Source: Pseudomonadota bacterium
GTDB taxonomy: Bacteria > Pseudomonadota > Gammaproteobacteria > Burkholderiales > Gallionellaceae
Assembly (NCBI GenBank): GCA_021782365.1
Contig: JAJXVB010000001.1
Span: 248,001 to 312,000, forward strand
Direction of reading: 5' to 3'
DNA: 64,000 nt
In this document: positions 7,759-17,725 of the stretch, in pieces
How the letters are laid out: the number at the start of each line of letters is the position of its first letter
Position numbering within the stretch: position 1 is the first letter of the stretch
Notes under the pieces: generated by a model
Databases searched by the model: none
What the model was told of the DNA's origin: nothing
What the model saw: the letters and a program-made list of their open reading frames with translations, nothing else
Made by a program: the position numbers and the translations under genes

Positions 7759-8307
7759 ATGAAATGGCTATTCTCAATCGCAACCGCGATCGTTGTGCTG
7801 TTCACCGTGCCGGTAGCCATGGCAGGCGATCCGCCGCAGGCAGGCCAGATGGCCCCGGACTTCAACCTGCCGGATCAGCATGGCACGCAACACACCCTCT
7901 CGGAGTTCCGCGGAAAATACCTCGTGCTGTATTTCTATCCCAAGGACGACACGCCAGGCTGCACAGAAGAGGCGTGCAAGTTCCGAGATGACTTGAGCCA
8001 GCTAAGACAGATGGGGGCGCAGGTGGTCGGGGTCAGCATCGACAACACCGACAATCATGCCGAATTTGCGAAGAAGTATCACCTGCCCTTTCCGCTTCTG
8101 GCAGACAAGGACGGCAAGGTTGCGGAAAGCTATGGCGCCGAGCGCAATCTGGCTTTTATCAAAATCGCCAAACGCTACACCTTCCTGATCGACCCGGAAG
8201 GCAGGATCAGCAAGGTCTATCTGAGCGTGGACACGTCCCGCCATTCCGTCGAAATCATAGACGACCTGAAGAAACTGATCGCAGAAAACCCAACAAAGAA
8301 GACCTGA
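7759..8307 (+). CDS. Exported Bcp/PrxQ-type peroxiredoxin
   Basis: The 182-residue protein starts at the ATG at 7759, preceded by GAAGGGAG. An earlier in-frame ATG would put 13 charged residues before the signal peptide. Residues 1-22 form a Sec signal (MKWLFSIATAIVVLFTVPVAMA), so it acts in the periplasm. The peroxiredoxin motif DDTPGCTEEACKF carries peroxidatic C68 and resolving C73, the atypical two-cysteine arrangement of Bcp/PrxQ, which reduces peroxides with thiol donors. A second, cytoplasmic Bcp is encoded at 41.7 kb. uup follows 7 nt downstream. Confidence 0.88.
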   Translation: MKWLFSIATAIVVLFTVPVAMAGDPPQAGQMAPDFNLPDQHGTQHTLSEFRGKYLVLYFYPKDDTPGCTEEACKFRDDLSQLRQMGAQVVGVSIDNTDNHAEFAKKYHLPFPLLADKDGKVAESYGAERNLAFIKIAKRYTFLIDPEGRISKVYLSVDTSRHSVEIIDDLKKLIAENPTKKT

Positions 8308-8314
8308 TTAAGCC

Positions 8315-10213
8315 ATGCCATTCATCACGCTCGACAAAGCAAGCCTCGCCTTCGGCCACGTTGCCCTATTGGACCATGCCGACTTTCAACTCGACGAGGG
8401 AGAGCGCGTAGGCCTCATCGGGCGCAACGGCGGCGGCAAGTCGAGCATGATGCGCGTCCTGGCGGGACAGGGAACGCTGGACGACGGGCTGGTTTGGCGC
8501 GCGCCCTCCGCGCGCATCTGCTATGTGAGCCAGGAGCCTTTACTCGATCCCGATGACAGCGTGTTCGACGCGGTGGCCAAGGGGCTTGGCAAGCTGCAGA
8601 AGCTGTTGCAGGACTACAACCATGTCTCCCATCAGCTGGGCGACCCCGATGCCGACCACGAAAGGCTGCTCGATGAGATGCAGCATCTGCAGACCGAGCT
8701 TGAATCCCAGGACGGCTGGTCGGTCAAGGCGCGCATCGAGACCGCGATCGCGAAGCTGGACCTTGACCCCGACAAGCTGGTCGGCAATCTTTCCGGCGGA
8801 CAGAGAAAGCGCGTTGCACTGGCGCAGGCTCTGGTCGCCGAGCCCGACGTGCTGATCCTGGACGAGCCGACCAACCATCTGGACTTCGCCTCCATCGAAT
8901 GGCTGGAAGGGCTCTTGAACAACTTTGCGGGCAGCGTGCTCTTCGTCACCCACGACAGGAGATTTCTGGACAACGTCGCAACGCGCATCGTGGAGCTGGA
9001 CCGCGGGAGGCTCGCCTCATTCCCCGGAAACTTCAGCGCCTATCTTGCGATCAAGGAACGCATGCTCTCGGACGAGACGGTGGTGAACGCGAAGTTCGAC
9101 AAGGTTCTGGCGCAGGAGGAAGTCTGGATACGCCAGGGAGTGAAGGCCCGCCGCACCCGAAACGAAGGCCGCGTGCTGCGCTTAGAGCAGCTGCGCCGTG
9201 AGCGCGCCGCGCGCCGCGAAAAGCAGGGCAAGGTCGAAATGACGGTCGACAGCGGCGAGCGTTCTGGAAAGCTGGTCGCCGAACTCGTCGATATCAGCAA
9301 GTCCTATGGCGATCGCACGCTGATCAAGGACTTCTCCTGCCGCATCCAGCGCGGCGACAAGATCGGGCTACTGGGTCCGAACGGTGCTGGCAAGAGCACG
9401 CTGCTCAAGATCATCCTGGGCGAGATCAAGCCAGACTCAGGCACGGCAAGGCTGGGCACCAAGGTGTCTGTCGCCTATTTCGATCAGCTGCGCGCGCAGC
9501 TTGACGACGAGGCAACGCTCGCCGACACGATCAGCCAGGGCTCCGATTACATCGAGATCGGCGGACAGAGAAAGCACGTGATCAGCTATCTGGAAGACTT
9601 CCTCTTCCCGCCTGAACGCTCGAGGTCTCCGGTAAAGAGCTGCTCGGGAGGGGAGAGAAACCGCCTGCTTCTGGCGAGGCTGTTCACCCAGCCCGCAAAC
9701 GTGCTGGTGCTGGACGAGCCGACCAACGATCTCGACATCGAGACGCTCGAGCTTCTGGAAGAGCTGCTCGCCAATTATGACGGAACGCTTTTCCTGGTGA
9801 GCCACGACAGGGCGTTTCTCGACAACGTGGTGACGCAGGTGATCGCATTCGAAGGGGATGGAAAACTCGTCGAATACATAGGCGGACATGAAGACTGGGT
9901 GAGGGCAAAGAAATTCCAGCAGGCTTCAGCATCTGCGAAGCCTGCGCCCAAACCGCCTGCGCCCCCTCCTCCCAAACCCAAGGCTGAAAACAAGCTGAGC
10001 TTCAAGGAATCGCGCGAGCTTGAGGAACTGCCACAGCGCATCGAGGCGCTGGAAAAGGAGCAGATCGACATCGGCGCCCATCTTGCGGACGGCGAGATAT
10101 TCAGGAACGACGCGAAGCGCGCAAGGCAGCTTCAGGCGAGAAACGAAGAGATCGAGGAAGAGCTTTTGAATCTGATGGAACGCTGGGAGGCGCTGGAAAG
10201 CCGCATCAGGTAG
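8315..10213 (+). CDS. uup: ABC-F family ATPase Uup
   Basis: The 632-residue protein has two ABC ATPase domains and no membrane segments. Walker A motifs are GLIGRNGGGKSS (near residue 35) and GLLGPNGAGKST (near 351). Signatures NLSGGQRKRV and SCSGGERNRL are followed by LDEPTNHLD and LDEPTNDLD. A proline/alanine-rich linker near residues 545-560 precedes a C-terminal helical coiled coil (residues 570-632), the DNA-binding region of Uup that distinguishes it from other ABC-F proteins. Uup-type proteins are linked to ribosome function and to precise excision of transposons. It overlaps the 3' end of glnE by 8 nt. Confidence 0.92.
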   Translation: MPFITLDKASLAFGHVALLDHADFQLDEGERVGLIGRNGGGKSSMMRVLAGQGTLDDGLVWRAPSARICYVSQEPLLDPDDSVFDAVAKGLGKLQKLLQDYNHVSHQLGDPDADHERLLDEMQHLQTELESQDGWSVKARIETAIAKLDLDPDKLVGNLSGGQRKRVALAQALVAEPDVLILDEPTNHLDFASIEWLEGLLNNFAGSVLFVTHDRRFLDNVATRIVELDRGRLASFPGNFSAYLAIKERMLSDETVVNAKFDKVLAQEEVWIRQGVKARRTRNEGRVLRLEQLRRERAARREKQGKVEMTVDSGERSGKLVAELVDISKSYGDRTLIKDFSCRIQRGDKIGLLGPNGAGKSTLLKIILGEIKPDSGTARLGTKVSVAYFDQLRAQLDDEATLADTISQGSDYIEIGGQRKHVISYLEDFLFPPERSRSPVKSCSGGERNRLLLARLFTQPANVLVLDEPTNDLDIETLELLEELLANYDGTLFLVSHDRAFLDNVVTQVIAFEGDGKLVEYIGGHEDWVRAKKFQQASASAKPAPKPPAPPPPKPKAENKLSFKESRELEELPQRIEALEKEQIDIGAHLADGEIFRNDAKRARQLQARNEEIEEELLNLMERWEALESRIR

Positions 10214-12866
10214 AGGGGCCGAAGAGCCTTTCCCAAAGCTCGCGGCATGGAGCGGTGTCGATCTCTTCTTGCCGGATGCGGCAGGGGGATGCGTCGTTGA
10301 GCCGCATCTTGTGCTGCATCCTGCGTAGCGTACGGTAAAGTTCGCGCACCTTTTCAGAAAGCCCGACATCGATCAGGCCGAGCTCGGCTGCAACCTTCAG
10401 CAATGCAAGATTTCCGGAATTGGGAAGCAGCTCGGGATGCCGATGGGCGTGCGCCAGGACCAGATACTGCACCATGAATTCGATGTCGACCATGCCGCCG
10501 CTGTCGTGCTTGATGTCGAATAGCGCGCTGTGATTGGGATGCCCCTCGTGCATCTTCTGGCGCATCTTCACGATTTCATCCTTGAGCATCTTTAGATCCC
10601 TCGGCAGCCTCAACACCTCACGCCTGATCTCCTCGAATGCCTCCCCTATCCTCCTGTCCCCGGCGCTGAACCGCGCACGCGTCAGCGCCTGATGCTCCCA
10701 GACCCATGCCTCCTTCAGCTGGTAATCCTTGAACGCAGAGATCGAACTGACCAGAAGGCCGCTTGCGCCGTTGGGACGCAGCCTCAGATCTGTTTCATAG
10801 AGGCGACCTGACGTCGTGTAGCTTCCCAGCATCGCGTTGATGCTCTGGCCTAAGCGCCCGTAGTTTTCCTGCGCATCCGGATGATCGTCTTCATAGAGGA
10901 ACACCATGTCCAGGTCCGAGGCATAGCCCATCTCGCGGCCGCCCAGCTTGCCGTATGCGATGATCGCGAAGCGCGCATCCGGAACATGCTTCTTCCTGGC
11001 GATATCCCAGCAGAGTTTGAGAACCTTTCCTAGGATCAGGTCTGCCAGATCGCTCAGATGGTCGCTCAGTTTTTCAAGCGGCAACAGCCCCTGCAAGTCC
11101 ATCGCGAGGAGATAGAAGACCTGTTCCTGCTGGACCTGATGCAGCACATCGAGCTGGAGTTCCACATCGAGCCCCGCGAGCCTTTCATCGAGGTCGCGTT
11201 CGATCTCCGGCCAGGAGGGCGGCTGATAGAATTCGCGCGCATCGAGCAACTCGTCAAAGAGCGCCGGATGCTGCGCGAGATAGCTCGCGGCCCAGCTGCT
11301 CGCTGACAGAAGACGGGCCAGCCTTCTCAGCGCCTCGGGATATTCCGCGAGGAAGGCGAGATAGGAGACGCGGCGCATGACCGCATCCAGGAGGTCGAGG
11401 AGCCTGGAAAGCGTCGCGTCGGGATCTTCGTATTCGGCGGAAATCGCGACGAACTGCGGGACCAGCGCATCGACCCGCTGCCTTGCCGCATCCGACATCT
11501 GCCGGTGGCGCAACTGCATCAGGCGCTCCGCGCTGGATGCCGAAAGGCCGAATCTCGATAGTTCGCGGGAAAGCTCTTCTCTCCCGACTCCTTCCCTCCA
11601 CGGCAGAACCGGCTCCGCATCGGAAGACGCGAAAATCTGTCCGAATTGGGAGCTCACGAGAGCCCTGTGCCTGTCGAGTTCCGTATAGAGTTCGGCGCGG
11701 TCTGACATGCCCATCGCCTCCGCGAGTATCGCGAGGTCTTCCTCGGATTCCGGCATATCTTGGGTCTGCTGGTCATCGAGATACTGCAGGCGGTGCTCGA
11801 GATTGCGCAGGAACACATAGGCCTCATCCAGCCCTTCTGAAACTTCGGCAGACAGGAGATCGAGATCGACGAGCCGTCTCAATACCTCGCGGGTCGACAA
11901 TATGCGCAGCCTCGCATCCCGCCCGCCGCGTATCAGCTGGAAGACCTGTGCGATGAATTCGATCTCCCTTATGCCTCCCGGCCCAAGCTTGATGTTGTTG
12001 AGCCTATCCCGCCTCTGCACTTCCTGGCGTATCTGCGCATGCAGCTTGCGCATCGAATCGATCGCGCTGAAATCGAGATACTTCCTGAACACGAAAGGCT
12101 GATAGAGCGCATTCAAGTCCTGCGTGAAACCGCTTGATGCGGGCGCGACCACGCGCGCCTTGATCCAGGCATATCTCTCCCATTCCCGCCCCTGGCTTGC
12201 AAGGTATTCCTCGAGCGCTGCAAAGCTCATCACCAAAGGGCCGCTCTCCCCATAGGGCCGCAATCTCATGTCCACGCGGAACACATAGCCATCCCTCGTT
12301 GCCTCGTTGACCATGCTGATCAGGCGGCGTGCAAGCCTCGTGAAGAATTCGTGGTTGCCGAGCGTGCGGCTCCCGTCCGTCTCTCCGTCTTCGGGATAGA
12401 GGAAGATCAGGTCTATGTCCGACGAGACGTTGAGCTCCCCCCCCCCGAGTTTGCCCATGCCGACCACCAGCATCTCCTGTATAAGCCTGCTTGCTTCGCC
12501 GGTCGGATTTCCGAACTGAACCTGCAAGGATTTCATCAGGCAGTCCAGCCCGCGTCTTAGCACGAGCTCGGCCAGAAAGGTCATCGCCTGCATCACCTCA
12601 TCCAGGTCGCCCAGGCCGTTGATGTCGCGCAGGATCAGCCTGACCATCACCTGCTTTCGCAGCCTGCGCATCGCGCGCGCAAGCTCCTCTTCCAAGGAAA
12701 GATCGGCGCCCGACTGATCGAGCAATCCTTCTATCTCACCGGGCTTGCATCTTTCAAGATGGGTCTTCTCGAGCCATTCGAGCAGCGATGGATCGGCATC
12801 CAGGATGCGCTTTGCATAACGGCTGCAGCGCAAAGTGCGCTGCAATAGGGACGGGAAGGTGTTCAT
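10206..12866 (-). CDS. glnE: Bifunctional glutamine synthetase adenylyltransferase/deadenylase
   Basis: The 886-residue protein is close to the full length of GlnE, which attaches AMP to glutamine synthetase and removes it in response to PII signalling. Two nucleotidyltransferase domains are visible. GMGKLGGGELNVSSDIDLIF (residues 136-155) is the N-terminal deadenylase site, and AYGKLGGREMGYASDLDMVF is the C-terminal adenylylation site. The GGG of the first motif is encoded by an uninterrupted run of ten G/C bases (separate entry). The gene is divergent from yhdP and shares a 113-nt gap with it. Confidence 0.96.
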   Translation of the reverse strand: MNTFPSLLQRTLRCSRYAKRILDADPSLLEWLEKTHLERCKPGEIEGLLDQSGADLSLEEELARAMRRLRKQVMVRLILRDINGLGDLDEVMQAMTFLAELVLRRGLDCLMKSLQVQFGNPTGEASRLIQEMLVVGMGKLGGGELNVSSDIDLIFLYPEDGETDGSRTLGNHEFFTRLARRLISMVNEATRDGYVFRVDMRLRPYGESGPLVMSFAALEEYLASQGREWERYAWIKARVVAPASSGFTQDLNALYQPFVFRKYLDFSAIDSMRKLHAQIRQEVQRRDRLNNIKLGPGGIREIEFIAQVFQLIRGGRDARLRILSTREVLRRLVDLDLLSAEVSEGLDEAYVFLRNLEHRLQYLDDQQTQDMPESEEDLAILAEAMGMSDRAELYTELDRHRALVSSQFGQIFASSDAEPVLPWREGVGREELSRELSRFGLSASSAERLMQLRHRQMSDAARQRVDALVPQFVAISAEYEDPDATLSRLLDLLDAVMRRVSYLAFLAEYPEALRRLARLLSASSWAASYLAQHPALFDELLDAREFYQPPSWPEIERDLDERLAGLDVELQLDVLHQVQQEQVFYLLAMDLQGLLPLEKLSDHLSDLADLILGKVLKLCWDIARKKHVPDARFAIIAYGKLGGREMGYASDLDMVFLYEDDHPDAQENYGRLGQSINAMLGSYTTSGRLYETDLRLRPNGASGLLVSSISAFKDYQLKEAWVWEHQALTRARFSAGDRRIGEAFEEIRREVLRLPRDLKMLKDEIVKMRQKMHEGHPNHSALFDIKHDSGGMVDIEFMVQYLVLAHAHRHPELLPNSGNLALLKVAAELGLIDVGLSEKVRELYRTLRRMQHKMRLNDASPCRIRQEEIDTAPCRELWERLFGPST
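12437..12446. repeat. Ten-base homopolymer C tract inside glnE
   Basis: Ten C in a row on the plus strand encode Gly141-Gly143 and part of the flanking codons in the first catalytic motif of GlnE. The reading frame is intact at this length. Tracts of this length are prone to slippage and to sequencing error. Confidence 0.9.
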
Positions 12867-12979
12867 AAATATGGCTTCACGATAGAATACGCATTGTGCT
12901 ACGAACCGCCGCGACTCGCCAGTCTTGAGGAGTATCGGCGATCGCCCACCAATCAGCTTCTGCCGGTCCGAATGAACCC

Positions 12980-15900
12980 ATGCTCAAATCACATCCAGTT
13001 CGCCTGCTCTGGCACAGCCTAAACTGGCTGACCCGCATCGCGCTGGTGATTGCGTTATCTATCGCATTGTTCTCTGCGATCATCGTGGTCACCCTGCGCT
13101 ACTGGCTGCTGCCGAATATCGAGCAGTTCCACGGCCAGATTGCCGCTTCGATCTCCCGCGCCATCGGCAATCCCGTGAACATAGGAAAAATCAGGGGGGA
13201 ATGGGAAGGATTGCAGCCTTATCTCGACTTCACCGATGTGCGCATCCTGGATAACAGAGGCCAGCCGGCGCTCTTGCTTCCACACATCAATGCCAGCCTA
13301 TCCTGGCTCTCCATTCCCACCCTGCAGCTGCGGCTTTCGAATCTGGAAATCGACCAGCCTGAACTTCTGGTCAGGCGCGATCCACAGGGACAGATCTATG
13401 TCGGCAGCATCGCCGTGAAATCCGGCGATGCCAATCCCGACCTCTCGAACTGGGTGCTGCATCAGTCCCACATCCTGGTGCGCAATGCGATCATCGTATG
13501 GCAGGACGAAAAACGCGGCGCTCCCCCATTGGTTCTGACCCAGGTCAACCTCCTGATCGCGAATCTTTTCAATCATCACCGCTTTTCCCTGCGCGCATTG
13601 CCGCCACAAGAGGTTTCAGCCCCTCTGGATGTGAGAGGGGATTTCCACGGCAGGCAATTCAAAGAACCCGAGGGATGGCGAGGGAGGCTGTTCGTGGAAG
13701 TCGACCGCACAGACCTTCAGGCATGGCGCCCGTGGATCACACCCCCCCCCGAGATAAGCCAAGGGCGCGGCGCGCTTCGTGCATGGCTTAGCGTGAAGAA
13801 CGGAAAACCTAACCGGCTCACGACCGACCTTGCATTGCGCGATGTATCAACCCAGCTTTCCGGCAATCTTCCCAGGATGGACGTGCAATATCTGCGCGGA
13901 CGCGCAGCCTGGAAGAAACTTGACGATGGATGGGAAGTCGAAACCCGCCGCCTCGCAATGGGCCTTAAGAACGGGATCAGGCTGCATCCCACCGATTTCT
14001 ATTTCCGAAGCATTGAGAAAAGCAAGTCGCACCCTGCATCGGGCGAACTTCGCGCCAATGCGCTGCAGCTCGAGACCCTGACTAATCTCTCCGAATTCTT
14101 TCCGATGGATGCAAGTCTGCGAGAAAAGCTAAACGCATACCAGCCCCGCGGCAGGGCATCCGACCTGAGCCTGCAGTGGCAGATCGCTGACGAGCAACTC
14201 AAGGGGTACAAGGTCAAGGGGCAGTTCGAGAACCTGGCCATGCAGCAGGTCGGGAAACTTCCCGGATTTTCAAACTTGACCGCATCGATAGACGGAAGCG
14301 AGAGCGGCGGCAACCTCGCGATCAATTCTCGCAACCTAAAAGTCGATGCGCCCGGCATCCTGCGCGAGCCTCTTCTTTTCGGCACGCTCACCGGACAGGC
14401 AAGCTGGAAGCGCGAGAAGGGAGAACTCAGCATCAGTGTGGCGAACGTTTCCGCAGTGAACGACGATCTGGCGGGCAATGCCTATGGCAGCTACCGCACC
14501 AAGGCCGGCACGCGCGGCGTTATAGACCTGACGGTCAACCTCACGCGCGGGGACATCCGTCGCGCCGCCCGATATACGCCGCTCGTGGCGCTCCATCAGA
14601 AGGAAAGCGACTGGCTCAACAGCGCCCTGCTCTCGGGGCACACCGAAGATTTCCATCTGCGCCTGAAGGGCAATCTGAGTGAATTTCCCCTGAGAGGAAA
14701 GCATGACGCCTCTTTCGAGATCACCGCGCATGCAGAGGATGCGTCGATGCAGTTCGCCAAGAACTGGCCCAAGATCGAGAATCTATCCGGCTCCTTTCTG
14801 ATACGCGACAACAGACTGGAGCTGCATGCGCCCACTGCCACCATCATGGGCGCGCGCATACAAGACCTTTCCGTCGTCCTGCCCGACATGCTGCATGCCG
14901 ACATCCCGATGGAAATCCAGGGCCACGCGGATGCAACGAACAACACGTTCCTGCAGTTTGTACAGCAAAGCCCGGTCAGCGGCTATATAGGCGGCTTCAC
15001 CGACGACATCAAGGCGAGCGGCGACGGAAAGCTTGATCTTTCCGCGCAGATTCCGCTGTCCTTGAGCAAGCCGCCTACGGTATCGGGTCTCTTCAAGGTT
15101 CAGAACAGTGATATCGATCTCGGTCACGGCGCGCCCATGCTTCGCAATGCGCGAGGCGAACTGTCCTTCACTCAGTCCGGAATCAAGGCAAACAACGTGA
15201 CCGCAACCATCCTGGGGGGGCCTGCGCGCCTCAACGTGCAGACTCTTGATGGCGCGGTGCACGCGGCCCTTCAGGGGCGCGCCAATCTCGATGCACTGCG
15301 CGAGTCGGAAATGAATCCGTTGATGAAGCAGCTCCATGGAAGCACGACATGGGATGCGAACATTTCGGTCGCCAAGAAAATCGTCAATCTGACGCTGAAT
15401 TCCAATTTGCAGGGTATCAGCTCCAGCCTGCCCGAGCCTCTGGCAAAAAATGCAGAAGAGGCATGGCCTTTGCACATCGAAAGGAAGAACATCGCGGCAG
15501 GCCAATACATGATCAGCATGAGGCTCGCGAAGCTTTTGAATGCCAGGCTGATCAGCGAGGATAGCAACGGCGAAAGCGCGATCACGCGCGGGGTCGTCAA
15601 CCTCGGAGAGGTTGGTCCAGCCAAGGACCAGACCGCGGATGCGGCAGGCATGAGGACTGGCATCTGGATCCGGGGGAATCTGCCCGTGCTTTCCATGCAG
15701 GGATGGGGAGGATTGAGCGAAGGGCCGTCATCCTTGCCGATTGCGGGCGCCAACCTGCACATAGACAAACTGAAAGGCTTCGGCCTTAGCATAGACGGTT
15801 TGCAGATCAAGGCCGCAAAACGCGGGGACAGCCTGACAGCGCAGCTCTCGGGGGAACAGGCGAACGGCGATGTCGTCTGGCAACCTAAAGGATATGGCGG

Positions 15901-16834
15901 AAGCGGGAAGCTGGTCGCCCACATGCGAAATCTCTATCTTGCAGGCGAGAAAACGGAACCCGGGACCAAGACCGAGACTCAGCCCGTCTCTCCTCATCAA
16001 CTGCCCGCGATGGAGGTCGCAATCGAGGACATGCTGTACAAGGGAAAGAATATCGGACGCTTCGAACTCGTCGGCTTCCCCGAAGGCAGCGACTGGCGCC
16101 TGAGGCGCCTGCGCATCACCAATCCGGACGGCACGGTCACGGGGGACGGGTACTGGCGCAATACCCAGACCCAGGTCAACCTGCTGGTCGACATTTCCAA
16201 TGCGGGCAAGATACTGGCTCGCTCGGGTTATCCCAACACGGTCAAGAACGGCAGCGGCAAGCTGACTGCGAATCTGAACTGGGAAGGACAGCCCGACGAT
16301 TTCAAATATGCAACCCTGGATGGCACGCTCAATCTCAACACAGGAAAAGGGCAGTTCCTGAAGATGGATCCCGGTTTTGGCAAGCTGCTTGGCATATTGA
16401 GCCTGCAGGAGCTTCCGAAGCGCATTGCGCTGGACTTCACCGACGTTTTCAGCTCTGGCTTCGAGTTCGACAGCATCAAGGGAAATGCCACGATAAAACA
16501 CGGCGTGATGCAGACGGATGATTTGCACATAGACGGCTCATCGGCGAAGGTCTTGATGAAGGGCTCGGTCAACCTGAACGACGAGACTCAGGATTTGCAC
16601 ATCATCATCCTTCCTACTTTAGGCTCGAGCATCTCGACGCTGAGCGCGTTCGCGGCAGGCCCCGTTGTCGGCATAGGCACCCTCATCGTCAGCAAGGTGC
16701 TTGGGAACCCGCTCGATAAGTTGATGTCTTTTGAATACAATGTAAGTGGCACATGGGCAAACCCCAACGTCGTCAAGGTTGGCGAGAAACCGGTCAAAGT
16801 GCTGGAAGCGCCTGCCGATGCACCGAAAAAATAA
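12980..16834 (+). CDS. yhdP: YhdP family AsmA-like envelope protein
   Basis: The 1284-residue protein has one N-terminal membrane helix (about residues 17-41, LTRIALVIALSIALFSAIIV) followed by a very long beta-rich periplasmic region of the DUF3971/AsmA-like type. The C-terminal AsmA part is recognisable in LGILSLQELPKRIALDFTD and in ILPTLGSSISTLSAF. In E. coli, YhdP acts with TamB and YdbH as a bridge carrying phospholipids to the outer membrane. The start has only a weak ribosome site (GAATGA). It is followed by the nitrilase-family gene after 14 nt and by tldD, the usual proteobacterial order. Confidence 0.92.
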   Translation: MLKSHPVRLLWHSLNWLTRIALVIALSIALFSAIIVVTLRYWLLPNIEQFHGQIAASISRAIGNPVNIGKIRGEWEGLQPYLDFTDVRILDNRGQPALLLPHINASLSWLSIPTLQLRLSNLEIDQPELLVRRDPQGQIYVGSIAVKSGDANPDLSNWVLHQSHILVRNAIIVWQDEKRGAPPLVLTQVNLLIANLFNHHRFSLRALPPQEVSAPLDVRGDFHGRQFKEPEGWRGRLFVEVDRTDLQAWRPWITPPPEISQGRGALRAWLSVKNGKPNRLTTDLALRDVSTQLSGNLPRMDVQYLRGRAAWKKLDDGWEVETRRLAMGLKNGIRLHPTDFYFRSIEKSKSHPASGELRANALQLETLTNLSEFFPMDASLREKLNAYQPRGRASDLSLQWQIADEQLKGYKVKGQFENLAMQQVGKLPGFSNLTASIDGSESGGNLAINSRNLKVDAPGILREPLLFGTLTGQASWKREKGELSISVANVSAVNDDLAGNAYGSYRTKAGTRGVIDLTVNLTRGDIRRAARYTPLVALHQKESDWLNSALLSGHTEDFHLRLKGNLSEFPLRGKHDASFEITAHAEDASMQFAKNWPKIENLSGSFLIRDNRLELHAPTATIMGARIQDLSVVLPDMLHADIPMEIQGHADATNNTFLQFVQQSPVSGYIGGFTDDIKASGDGKLDLSAQIPLSLSKPPTVSGLFKVQNSDIDLGHGAPMLRNARGELSFTQSGIKANNVTATILGGPARLNVQTLDGAVHAALQGRANLDALRESEMNPLMKQLHGSTTWDANISVAKKIVNLTLNSNLQGISSSLPEPLAKNAEEAWPLHIERKNIAAGQYMISMRLAKLLNARLISEDSNGESAITRGVVNLGEVGPAKDQTADAAGMRTGIWIRGNLPVLSMQGWGGLSEGPSSLPIAGANLHIDKLKGFGLSIDGLQIKAAKRGDSLTAQLSGEQANGDVVWQPKGYGGSGKLVAHMRNLYLAGEKTEPGTKTETQPVSPHQLPAMEVAIEDMLYKGKNIGRFELVGFPEGSDWRLRRLRITNPDGTVTGDGYWRNTQTQVNLLVDISNAGKILARSGYPNTVKNGSGKLTANLNWEGQPDDFKYATLDGTLNLNTGKGQFLKMDPGFGKLLGILSLQELPKRIALDFTDVFSSGFEFDSIKGNATIKHGVMQTDDLHIDGSSAKVLMKGSVNLNDETQDLHIIILPTLGSSISTLSAFAAGPVVGIGTLIVSKVLGNPLDKLMSFEYNVSGTWANPNVVKVGEKPVKVLEAPADAPKK
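13742..13750. repeat. Nine-base homopolymer C tract inside yhdP
   Basis: Nine C in a row encode three consecutive prolines in the segment TPPPEISQ of YhdP. The frame is intact at this length. Confidence 0.9.
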
Positions 16835-16848
16835 CACAGGATTACGTC

Positions 16849-17691
16849 ATGTCAGAAACAGCACAGGGCAATACCTTCAAGGTCGCCGCGATACAGATGG
16901 CTTCAGGCCCCATCGTATCGGGCAACCTTAAGGAAGCGGAACGCCTGATCGCAAATGCGGCAGAACAGGGAGCCAAACTCGTGGTGCTGCCGGAGTTTTT
17001 CGCGATCATGGGCATGAGCGAGGATGACAAGCTCAAGGTGAAGGAACAGGAAGGCAAAGGCCCCATCCAGGACTTCCTCAAGAGCACTGCGCGCCGGCAC
17101 AAGATATGGCTAGTCGGCGGATCCATCCCGCTCGCGGCGAACGTGCCTGACAAGGTGCGCAACAGCTGTCTCGTGTTCGACGACAAGGGAGAACAAGTCG
17201 CGCGCTACGACAAGATACATCTTTTCAATCTGTCTCTGGGAAACGAGAGCTACGACGAGGCGAAGACGATAGAGCCCGGCAACAAGGTGGTGGTGATAGA
17301 CAGCCCTTTCGGCCGCATCGGCCTTGCGATCTGCTACGATCTGCGCTTTCCGGAACTGTTCCGCGCGATGAAGGATGTGGACATCATCGTGCTGCCATCC
17401 GCATTCACCGAGACCACGGGCAAGATGCACTGGGAAGTGCTGGTGAGGGCGCGCGCGATCGAGAATCTGTCCTATGTGATCGCATCCGCCCAGGGAGGCT
17501 ATCATGTCAACGGGCGCGAGACTCATGGCAACAGCATGATCATCGGCCCCTGGGGGCGGGTGCTGGACAGGCTCCCGCGCGGCTCGGGCGTGGTGATCGC
17601 CGAGGTCAACCCGAGCTACAAGGCGAGCCTGCGCGCTGGACTCCCGGCGCTCGAGCACCGCGCGCTTTACAGCTGCGAAGACAGCCGCTAA
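16849..17691 (+). CDS. Carbon-nitrogen hydrolase (nitrilase family amidase)
   Basis: The 280-residue protein begins at the ATG at 16849, preceded by AGGA. A longer in-frame extension overlaps yhdP and is unlikely. The catalytic Glu-Lys-Cys triad of the nitrilase superfamily is visible in [15 protein letters not shown] and [13 protein letters not shown]. Gene order yhdP-amidase-tldD and the sequence resemble the Nit1/YbeM-type deaminated glutathione amidases, which hydrolyse the damage product deaminated glutathione. That substrate is inferred from family resemblance. The protein is cytoplasmic. Confidence 0.88.
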   Translation: MSETAQGNTFKVAAIQMASGPIVSGNLKEAERLIANAAEQGAKLVVLPEFFAIMGMSEDDKLKVKEQEGKGPIQDFLKSTARRHKIWLVGGSIPLAANVPDKVRNSCLVFDDKGEQVARYDKIHLFNLSLGNESYDEAKTIEPGNKVVVIDSPFGRIGLAICYDLRFPELFRAMKDVDIIVLPSAFTETTGKMHWEVLVRARAIENLSYVIASAQGGYHVNGRETHGNSMIIGPWGRVLDRLPRGSGVVIAEVNPSYKASLRAGLPALEHRALYSCEDSR

Positions 17692-17725
17692 CGCATCAGC
17701 CACCGACATAGAACAGAATCAAGAC

